Assembly (NCBI GenBank): GCA_900550625.1
Contig: URSW01000079.1
Coordinates: forward strand, 1 to 7,504
Reading direction: 5' to 3'
Length of the DNA: 7,504 nucleotides
Source: an uncultured Eubacteriales bacterium
GTDB taxonomy: Bacteria > Bacillota > Clostridia > Oscillospirales > CAG-272
The translations under genes and the position numbers were made by a program. Positions 1-4,997 of this stretch are shown here, piece by piece (position 1 is the first letter of the stretch; each line of letters begins with the position of its first letter). The notes beneath the pieces are model-generated. The model saw nothing but the letters and a program-made list of their open reading frames with translations. It was not told where the DNA came from and did no database searches.

Positions 1-1479
1 GGTCTCGATCCTGCTCTCAAGCCCGGATTTTTTTATGCTCTCGCGCAGCCGCTCTTCGTCGTGCTCCGTGCTCATGGTTATGTTTTCGCCGACGGTGAAG
101 TTGAAGAGCGAGAAGTCCTGGAACACCACTCCGAGCAGGCGGTAGTATTCGGTCAGCGGGATATCCTTGGAATTCACGCCGTTTATGAAGATATCGCCTT
201 CTGTCGGTTCGTAAAGCCGGCAGAGCAGCTTGACGAAGGTCGTCTTTCCGGAGCCGTTGATACCGACCACGGAAAGCGCTTCTCCTGCCTCGATCGTTAT
301 ATTTACATGGCTGAGCACAATGTTATCCGTGTCGGGGTACTTGAAGGAAACGTCGCGGAATTCTATTTTGGCGTTTGCGGGAACACCGATGTGAGTCTTT
401 CCGCCCTCCTCGCGCTGCTTCTTTACGAGGTCGAGGCAGCGGCGGTAATCCTTGATATACCATGTCGTTTCCAGCATGAGGTAGGAGTAGTTCGCTGCAA
501 CGCCCATGATGGCGCCGGAGAAGGTATTCGCCGCCGTGAGGTACATGGAAAAGTCGCCGACGGTCATCGCGCTGAATATTACCTCGAGGGCGAGCACCGT
601 GTACACGAGAATATCCTGCACGGCACCGAGAATGCTGTTTATGTTGCCGAAGCCGAGGTACTTTCTCGTAAATTCCCTGTCAATGGGGAAAAGCTTGTCT
701 CTCCACGTCTCTTCGGCAAATCCGGCGAGCCAGTCCCCGATATCTGCGATGCGAATCTCCTTGCCGAACTTGATATCTCTCATCAGACCGAGGGAATAAT
801 CGTTGTTGCGCAGATACTGTATACGGCGCATGGAAAACAGGCGTGGGAAATTTCTCTGATACCGTTCAAGCAGAAAACGCACCGTGCTCGTCACGGCGAT
901 TATCAGAATGACCGTCGGATTGAGCGTGAACACGATCGCGCCGACTCCGATGAGGTTGAATATTCCGGACACCACCGCGGTCGTGTACTGAAGTGCGATG
1001 CCGAATCGGTTGTACTGCGCCATTCTGACGTAATTCTGCATATCGGGGTTTTCGATCGTTTCGTAGCTCATCTCCATGACCGATTCGGCGAGATATTTCT
1101 GCACTTTGAAGTTGAAGCGGTCCCCCTCAATCGAGTCGCGTCTTCCCAAAAAGGCGGAGAAGGTGCTGAGCGCAAATGCGGTCAGCGCCATCGCCCCGGC
1201 GAGGACAATCACGCGCCGGATGCTCTTTCCCTCTGTCAGCTCGTTTATGATCTCGCGTACGAAGAATATGGAGACCATAGCCTGTACGGTCTGGAGCATG
1301 AGCAGCGGTATTCTTATGAAAACGAGCTTGGGCGAGGTGCGGAATATGAATTTGTATATGAACCAGAGGTTGGCGTACTGTTCCTTCAGCGTTCCGCAGT
1401 TTTCGCGGTTCTTTTCCTTCGCTTCCTTTGCGTTCTGCTTTCTTTCAAGCCGCATTGCGCGGCGTTCTTCCTTTGTCAT
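1..1479 (-). CDS. ABC exporter half-transporter (permease fused to ATPase), 3' end beyond the window
   Basis: The 493 visible codons run from an ATG at 1479 to the window edge without a stop. Seen: a lysine/glutamate-rich, probably cytoplasmic helix (residues 1-35), a membrane domain with hydrophobic segments near 52-75, 88-110, 165-200 and 285-330, then an ATP-binding domain from about 370. Walker A is GINGSGKTT (406-414) and the Q-loop is VVFQDF (Q454). The sequence leaves the window before the signature, Walker B and switch histidine; the family is usually about 600 residues, so roughly 100 are missing. Known: type I half-exporters dimerise in the cytoplasmic membrane and use ATP to expel a substrate. 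Inferred: it pairs with the exporter encoded 67 nt upstream in the same operon; the substrate is unknown. No ATG, GTG or TTG lies upstream in frame. The AGGA upstream of this ATG is very close, so Met9, preceded by AAGGAAG, is a possible alternative start. Confidence 0.93.
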   Translation of the reverse strand, partial: MTKEERRAMRLERKQNAKEAKEKNRENCGTLKEQYANLWFIYKFIFRTSPKLVFIRIPLLMLQTVQAMVSIFFVREIINELTEGKSIRRVIVLAGAMALTAFALSTFSAFLGRRDSIEGDRFNFKVQKYLAESVMEMSYETIENPDMQNYVRMAQYNRFGIALQYTTAVVSGIFNLIGVGAIVFTLNPTVILIIAVTSTVRFLLERYQRNFPRLFSMRRIQYLRNNDYSLGLMRDIKFGKEIRIADIGDWLAGFAEETWRDKLFPIDREFTRKYLGFGNINSILGAVQDILVYTVLALEVIFSAMTVGDFSMYLTAANTFSGAIMGVAANYSYLMLETTWYIKDYRRCLDLVKKQREEGGKTHIGVPANAKIEFRDVSFKYPDTDNIVLSHVNITIEAGEALSVVGINGSGKTTFVKLLCRLYEPTEGDIFINGVNSKDIPLTEYYRLLGVVFQDFSLFNFTVGENITMSTEHDEERLRESIKKSGLESRIET

Positions 1480-1490
1480 AATCCTGCAAT

Positions 1491-1509
1491 GCTTTCGCGC
1501 GGCGAAAGC
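1491..1509 (-). promoter_or_regulatory. Perfect hairpin in the spacer between the two ABC exporter genes
   Basis: GCTTTCGC and GCGAAAGC form an 8-bp perfect stem with a 3-nt loop in the 67-nt gap. On the minus strand it follows a purine-rich AAAGGAAG and lies 11 nt before the ATG at 1479. No U-tract follows, so it is not a terminator. It may bring the distant ribosome site close to the start codon, or mark an RNA processing or stability point; both are inferences. Confidence 0.45.
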
Positions 1510-1546
1510 TTCCTTTCTTTTTGCGGCATGAGGTATTGCACGGCAC

Positions 1547-3370
1547 TTACGCCGTGATTTCCTCGCTTGTCTCTTCGTCTGTTCCGTTTTCTATATAGTA
1601 GTGCGCCTGCTTTGTGAACATGTCCGCGTATATCCCGTTTTTCTTCATGAGCTCGGCGTGCGTTCCTCGCTCGACAAGCTCGCCGTCGGCAAACACCGCG
1701 ATCGAGTCGCAGAACTTGACGCTTGCAAGTCTGTGTGAAATGTAGACGGCGGTCTTGTCTCCGATGATCTCGTTGAAGCGCCCGTAAAGCTGTGTTTCCG
1801 CTACGGGGTCGAGCGCCGAGGTCGGCTCGTCGAGGATGACGATCGGCGAATCCCTGTAGTACGCTCTTGCACAGGCGATTTTCTGTGTCTCGCCGCCGGA
1901 GAAGTCGCGCGAATGGTAGTACAGGATCCGACCGTAGGAGGTGTCGATTCCGTTCTCCAGCCCTTCGATCTTTTCGAGGATACCGCTTTCGGCGAGCGCT
2001 TTTCTCACGCGCTCCGGGTCCTCTTCGAGGTTGAGGACGATATTGTATCTGACAGACATGTAAAAAAGCTGATAATCCTGGAACACCACGGCGAGCCGCC
2101 GGCGGTATTCGGGGAGAGGGTAGGTCGAAATATCGACTCCGCCGAGCAGAATTTTTCCCTCGGTGGGCTTGTAGAACCGGCAGAGCAGCTTTATAAATGT
2201 AGATTTGCCGGCACCGTTGTAGCCGACGATCGACAGCCGCTCCCCCGCTTTTATCTTAATGTTTATGTTTTTAAGGACGTAGCGGTCGGTGTCCGGATAT
2301 TTGAAGGATACGTTTACGAATTCGATGTCGCAGTGCTCGGGAAGCGCGGAGATGTCGGAGGTTTCAAGCTCCTTTCCCTCATGCTCCGCGCAGCGCAGGA
2401 ATTCCCTGTAGTCGTCGATGTATTTCGAGAGCAGTCCGAGCGCGGGGAAGCGTTTAACGAATTCGTTGAAGGTTCCGGTGAACGCGGTTAGTGCGCCGAG
2501 GAACACCGTAAACGATCCGACCGTGATCCCGCCTGAGATCGCAAGGTATCCGCAGTATCCGTACATCACGACGGTCTGTATGAGTCCTATTATGTCGGAG
2601 AGCGTGTTTATGCCGAGCAGCTTTCTCTGCTGCGCGCGGTGATCCCGAATGTATTCCTCGGATTCCTTTTCAAATTTACTTTTCAGCCAGCTGTCGGCAC
2701 CGTTTATGCGCACGTCCTTGCCGACTTTGAAATCTACCATTGTGCGGAATATGTAGTTGAAGCGTCGAGACAGACGAGTCATTGCCGTGGTGTATTCGTA
2801 GCCGAGCTTGGCACTGCGCCTTGCGATAAGCGTGTTTGCGGCGATGACCGTGAGAATGAAGAGGATCATTATCGGGTGAAGTGACATGATTATGTAGGTA
2901 TATCCGCCGAGGCGAATCAGGTTCGAGATAAAGCCGAGTACCTTATCCTCGGCGAAATTCCGAGGCTCCGCCGCCGAGACGGAACGTGCCTCGAGATCGC
3001 GGACTCTTCCGTTCTCGAATTTGTCGTAATCCATGTGAAGCCATTTCGTGTGCTGATCCATGGCTACGCGGTGATCTATTTTCATGCTCTGATCCGAGCC
3101 GAACCTGCTTATTATGAGCGAGATCAGATTGAAGCCCACTACGGCGGCGGCGTAATAGCCTATGTATCGCAGAGTGACATCCACTCTGCGCTCGGAGGCA
3201 AGCTCGTCGAGAATATATTTCGGAATTATGAGAAGCACGAACGGCTGCACCGTAGATTTCACCGAATCGAGGATCATCAAAAAATATTTGCTTTTGGCGT
3301 ATTTCCATGTGCGCCTGAACATGAACGCCATGTTCGAGAAAAATTTCTTCAGATATTCTATGACCTTCAT
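1547..3370 (-). CDS. ABC exporter half-transporter (permease fused to ATPase), complete
   Basis: A complete 607-aa protein of normal length for a half-size exporter. Seen: hydrophobic membrane segments near residues 40-58, 66-90, 147-182, 255-280 and 283-300; the intervening charged stretches fit the long cytoplasmic loops of type I exporters. The ATP-binding domain starts near 348, with Walker A GYNGAGKST (383-391), Q-loop VVFQDY (Q431), signature FSGGE (490-494) in place of LSGGQ, Walker B IVILDEPTSALD (510-521, catalytic Glu515) and switch His546. All catalytic residues are present, so it should hydrolyse ATP. The tail after 590 is acidic. The ATG at 3370 has a modest ribosome site (AGGCGGGA) and an in-frame stop lies upstream. 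It is first in an operon with the exporter at 1-1479, sharing the promoter at 3498-3526. A heterodimer is likely but inferred. Substrate unknown: peptide, lipid or drug are all possible. Confidence 0.96.
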   Translation of the reverse strand: MKVIEYLKKFFSNMAFMFRRTWKYAKSKYFLMILDSVKSTVQPFVLLIIPKYILDELASERRVDVTLRYIGYYAAAVVGFNLISLIISRFGSDQSMKIDHRVAMDQHTKWLHMDYDKFENGRVRDLEARSVSAAEPRNFAEDKVLGFISNLIRLGGYTYIIMSLHPIMILFILTVIAANTLIARRSAKLGYEYTTAMTRLSRRFNYIFRTMVDFKVGKDVRINGADSWLKSKFEKESEEYIRDHRAQQRKLLGINTLSDIIGLIQTVVMYGYCGYLAISGGITVGSFTVFLGALTAFTGTFNEFVKRFPALGLLSKYIDDYREFLRCAEHEGKELETSDISALPEHCDIEFVNVSFKYPDTDRYVLKNINIKIKAGERLSIVGYNGAGKSTFIKLLCRFYKPTEGKILLGGVDISTYPLPEYRRRLAVVFQDYQLFYMSVRYNIVLNLEEDPERVRKALAESGILEKIEGLENGIDTSYGRILYYHSRDFSGGETQKIACARAYYRDSPIVILDEPTSALDPVAETQLYGRFNEIIGDKTAVYISHRLASVKFCDSIAVFADGELVERGTHAELMKKNGIYADMFTKQAHYYIENGTDEETSEEITA

Positions 3371-3497
3371 TTGTGCGTCCCGCCTTCGTTCCGTGCGAAA
3401 GCATCCTTTCTGTTATATGGTTGTTTGCCCGCTCCGGCGGGTTCATTATATTTAGATTATTTCGGCAGGGGATTAGCAAAGAATTCCAACTATCACC

Positions 3498-3526
3498 ATT
3501 ATATACCACTTTATGGCAGCTGTCAA
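3498..3526 (-). promoter_or_regulatory. Consensus sigma-A promoter of the ABC exporter operon
   Basis: On the minus strand the -35 is TTGACA (3526-3521) and the -10 is TATAAT (3503-3498), separated by exactly 17 bp: a perfect match to the housekeeping consensus. Transcription would start near 3490, giving a leader of about 120 nt before the ATG at 3370. The leader has a small CCCGC/GCGGG hairpin (3428-3441). No clear operator is visible, so expression may be constitutively strong or controlled post-transcriptionally. Confidence 0.85.
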
Positions 3527-3546
3527 CAATTTTCTTGAAATTGATT

Positions 3547-3603
3547 GAAAAAATTCCATAAATCAACAGACAAAGGGGGCGTTTATCTGCTGATTTATGG
3601 AAT
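3547..3603 (-). terminator. Rho-independent terminator of the small 97-aa gene
   Basis: A 13-bp perfect inverted repeat (3553-3565 with 3591-3603; core TTCCATAAATCA) is extended by CAGA/TCTG after one mismatch, with a loop of about 15 nt. On the minus strand the stem runs directly into a U-rich tract. It lies just after the stop codon at 3625 and just before the next promoter, insulating the two transcription units. Confidence 0.82.
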
Positions 3604-3624
3604 CTTTTGCAAGGTTGCTCGGAA

Positions 3625-3918
3625 TCAGACGAAAGAAATTATGTTTACCGCGTCCTGTATGATCTCGTCTATGTGGATCTCATCGAGGTCGTTCTCGTTT
3701 ATGCCGGCGCAAAATTCCGCCGCCTCGTCTTCCGAAAGAAAAACGTCGGAAAAATCCCTGATCGCCCTTTCGGAGCTGATGATGTCGCCGCTTGCCAAGG
3801 CCCGCCGGGTGTCCAACAGCTTCGACCCCGTCTTGAAAAAGCTGATTCCGTAAACCGGCGTATCCTCCTCTTCGTCCGTCCTGATATAGGACTTTGTCAT
3901 TCTGCATTCCACTGTCAT
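3625..3918 (-). CDS. Small acidic protein of unknown function (97 aa)
   Basis: I do not recognise this protein with confidence. Seen: 97 residues, acidic, no signal peptide or membrane segment. A short TDEEEDTPVYGISFFKTG section reads like a beta hairpin and the C-terminal half (NENDLDEIHIDEIIQDAV) like an amphipathic helix. The layout, a YGI-type strand followed by an acidic helical end, recalls small clostridial domains of unknown function; DUF6514 is one to compare, but this is a weak impression. The reality of the gene is better supported than its function: it has its own near-consensus promoter (4032-4060), a purine-rich ribosome site (GAAGGCAGGA) before the ATG and a strong terminator just after the stop. 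Met7 (3900) is an alternative start but lacks a good ribosome site. It is a separate transcription unit from the ABC operon, so no functional link is implied. Confidence 0.75.
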   Translation of the reverse strand: MTVECRMTKSYIRTDEEEDTPVYGISFFKTGSKLLDTRRALASGDIISSERAIRDFSDVFLSEDEAAEFCAGINENDLDEIHIDEIIQDAVNIISFV

Positions 3919-3960
3919 TGTTCCTGCCTTCTTCCTTTTTCCGCGCGTTTTTGCGCGTCG

Positions 3961-4029
3961 GTAGTGGTAAAAGCGGTGTCCGATCCACGGAATATATCCG
4001 GATCGGGTTTTAACTGCTTTTACTGTCTA
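3961..4029 (-). promoter_or_regulatory. Folded 5' leader (long imperfect inverted repeat) of the small gene
   Basis: Three nested complementary arms span 69 nt: GTAG/CTAC (3961-3964 with 4026-4029), GTAAAAGC/GCTTTTAC (3967-3974 with 4016-4023) and CCGATCC/GGATCGG (3980-3986 with 4000-4006). They lie between the predicted transcription start (about 4025) and the ATG at 3918, so the mRNA would begin with this stem. A second GC-rich hairpin (about 3941-3960) precedes the ribosome site. It could be a stabilising 5' stem or a regulatory leader; it matches no riboswitch I recognise. Confidence 0.5.
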
Positions 4030-4031
4030 CC

Positions 4032-4060
4032 ATTCTATACCTGATTGAAGCGTTTGTCAA
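4032..4060 (-). promoter_or_regulatory. Sigma-A promoter of the small 97-aa gene
   Basis: On the minus strand the -35 is TTGACA (4060-4055) and the -10 is TAGAAT (4037-4032), with a 17-bp spacer and one mismatch to consensus in total. The start would be near 4025, at the outer edge of the inverted repeat in the leader. Confidence 0.82.
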
Positions 4061-4321
4061 TAGCCTTGCGATTATTTGTTATAAATTTTTTTGTAATAAT
4101 CAAAATTAATTGGAAAAGAGAGTCGAAAAACTTTGAAACAGGGCTTTTCGGGGGTAACTTGCAGAAATGCAGTAAAGCTCACATTAAATTGTTTGCGCAA
4201 AAAGGAAAAAAGTCGAGAGATGCTAAAGTCCGGATGCCGGGAGATTTGCGGGTCGGATGTTTTGACGAGGCTCGAAAATACGCGCGATTTTTCGGAAAAA
4301 TTCAAAAATTAAAAAAAGCTA
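4061..4321. other. AT-rich intergenic region without a recognisable gene
   Basis: This stretch separates two divergent promoters. It is rich in A and T tracts, and the open frames crossing it on both strands (up to about 95 codons) are low in complexity and have no convincing ribosome site or protein-like pattern. I see no RNA gene or strong repeat in it. Confidence 0.6.
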
Positions 4322-4350
4322 TTGCATTATAAAAAGAGTTATGGTATAAT
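4322..4350 (+). promoter_or_regulatory. Sigma-A promoter for the structured RNA and tRNA-Trp
   Basis: The -35 is TTGCAT (4322-4327) and the -10 is a perfect TATAAT (4345-4350), spaced by 17 bp. The start would be near 4357, exactly where the terminal helix of the structured RNA begins. It is the only good promoter seen upstream of the tRNA gene, so it probably serves both. Confidence 0.75.
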
Positions 4351-4356
4351 AATTCC

Positions 4357-4537
4357 TGCAAGTTCTATTTGATAAAACATTGCGTCCGGCACCGCTTCGT
4401 GCCGTGCGCGTACTGCAATGGACACGGTATAGCGTAGGTTTTAATTGCATACTCACTTACCGTGTTCCCGAGTTCGGCGCGGTGCGCACAACTCCGTCGT
4501 AAGGCTGAATCTCGGTTTTACTGCATAGAACTTTTTG
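4357..4537 (+). ncRNA. Predicted structured noncoding RNA with a four-way junction, unassigned family
   Basis: No convincing coding frame is present, but the sequence folds tightly. A closing helix pairs AAGTTCTAT (4360-4368) with ATAGAACTT (4525-4533), continues after a symmetric 4x4 internal loop with TAAAA/TTTTA (4373-4377 with 4516-4520), and encloses three adjacent arms: CATTGC/GCAATG (4378-4383 with 4415-4420) capped by CGGCAC/GTGCCG (4387-4392 with 4399-4404); ACACGGTA/TACCGTGT (4422-4429 with 4458-4465); and CCGAGTTC/GAATCTCGG (4468-4475 with 4507-4515, one bulged T). Almost no bases are unpaired between arms. A consensus promoter ends 6 nt upstream and five Ts overlap the 3' end. It could be an independent small RNA or the processed leader of tRNA-Trp. 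It does not look like 5S, 6S, tmRNA, RNase P RNA or a T-box. Clostridial families known mainly as structures, such as the Clostridiales-1 motif, are possible matches. Confidence 0.55.
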
Positions 4538-4551
4538 CGACAACAGAATAC

Positions 4552-4627
4552 AGGGGTATAGCTCAGTTGGTAGAGCAGCGGTCTCCAAAACCGCGTGTCC
4601 AGAGTTCGAGTCTTTGTGCCCCTGCCA
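4552..4627 (+). tRNA. tRNA-Trp (anticodon CCA), CCA end encoded
   Basis: A complete cloverleaf of 76 nt. The acceptor AGGGGTA pairs with TGCCCCT (one G-U). The D-arm has GCTC/GAGC around AGTTGGTA. The anticodon stem GCGGT/ACCGC holds the loop CTCCAAA with anticodon CCA (4585-4587). The T-arm CAGAG/CTTTG holds TTCGAGT. The discriminator is G and the 3' CCA is encoded. It decodes UGG as tryptophan. A terminator hairpin begins at the last base, and the predicted structured RNA lies directly upstream under the same promoter. Confidence 0.97.
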
Positions 4628-4662
4628 AAACAAATAGGCATCCTCGGATGCCTATTTGTTTT
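4628..4662 (+). terminator. Rho-independent terminator of the tRNA-Trp transcript
   Basis: AAACAAATAGGCATC pairs perfectly with GATGCCTATTTGTTT around the tetraloop CTCG (4643-4646). The A of the encoded CCA extends the stem to 16 bp. Flanking A and T tracts mean it could also stop transcription from the other side. Confidence 0.9.
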
Positions 4663-4750
4663 AATAGAGATACGGGATACGAAGTGTTCTCGAAGATTTG
4701 ATGCGAGGCGAATCTTCATGCACCGCGGTCGGGCGGATTTGAAGGTCGTA

Positions 4751-4789
4751 AAAAGAATAACGCGGCACCGGGTTCGGAATCTTTGTACC
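4751..4789 (+). repeat. tRNA-3'-half-like direct repeat, copy 1
   Basis: These 39 bp recur at 6884-6922 with 37 identities (differences at 4761 C/T and 4787 A/G). The sequence contains GGTTCGGAATC, like a T-loop with one extra base. The segment 4780-4793 matches the 3' end of the nearby tRNA-Trp (4611-4624) at 13 of 14 positions. No D-arm, anticodon arm or paired acceptor is present, so this is not a working tRNA. It is probably a tRNA-derived remnant or attachment-like sequence. Confidence 0.7.
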
Positions 4790-4790
4790 C

Positions 4791-4813
4791 CTGTCGGTCG
4801 GCAGTGCCGACAG
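4791..4813 (+). repeat. Hairpin after tRNA-like repeat copy 1
   Basis: CTGTCGG (4791-4797) pairs with CCGACAG (4807-4813) across a 9-nt loop. No U-tract follows, but a second hairpin with one begins 3 nt later, so the two may form a compound termination signal. Confidence 0.4.
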
Positions 4814-4815
4814 CC

Positions 4816-4853
4816 AAATCCCGGATGTAGTTTTGCGTCCGGATTTTATTTTT
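4816..4853 (+). terminator. Rho-independent terminator after tRNA-like repeat copy 1
   Basis: AATCCCGGATG (4817-4827) pairs with CGTCCGGATT (4836-4845) with one bulged C and one G-U pair, followed by TTATTTTT. No gene lies between this and the tRNA terminator. It therefore looks like the tail of a lost or truncated RNA gene, consistent with the tRNA-like remnant before it, or a second stop for read-through. Confidence 0.7.
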
Positions 4854-4952
4854 CAGCGCAGGCGGGGTTTGATTGTATCTGTTACGATAAGAAATTATTT
4901 TGTCTTTTGCAGAAGAACAAAATATTTATCTGACAAAACATCCTTGGAGAGA

Positions 4953-4997
4953 ATGGGGGAACAGGTGGTAAAGTACTACACTGCACAATTAATATGA
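4953..4997 (+). CDS. Possible 14-codon leader ORF overlapping the ABC start (ATGA)
   Basis: The frame reads MGEQVVKYYTAQLI and then TGA. That stop shares bases with the ATG of the exporter gene (ATGA, 4994-4997). GGAGAG stands directly before its ATG, somewhat close for an ideal ribosome site; a GTG at 4965 in the same frame has GGGGGA before it. The exporter ATG itself has no ribosome site nearby, so translation of this small frame may deliver ribosomes to it. It could also be chance; the peptide has no recognisable function. Confidence 0.35.
   Translation: MGEQVVKYYTAQLI

Noticed and set aside
61..1557. Long plus-strand open frame of 498 codons
   Set aside because: It is antisense to the truncated ABC exporter, whose Walker A and Q-loop are clear on the minus strand. 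The plus translation is rich in His, Glu and Arg without any domain pattern.
2943..3566. Minus-strand frame of 207 codons overlapping the start of the 607-aa exporter
   Set aside because: It runs through the terminator and promoter of the ABC operon and then overlaps the exporter in another frame; it has no plausible ribosome site or domain.
4387..4480. Possible degraded 5S rRNA (TACTGCAATGG and GCGTAGGT resemble the 3' part of 5S)
   Set aside because: The matches are short, the conserved 5S centre (CCGAAC, AAGTTAAG) is absent in order on either strand, and the region is better explained by the four-way fold.
4453..4719. Minus- and plus-strand open frames across the tRNA-Trp region
   Set aside because: They cross the tRNA and its terminator hairpin, which explains the sequence fully.
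4900..4928. TTGTCT-17-TATTTA as the promoter of the orphan exporter gene
   Set aside because: The spacing is right but only about 7 of 12 bases match consensus in an AT-rich region, so it cannot be told from chance. The real promoter of this gene is not identified.
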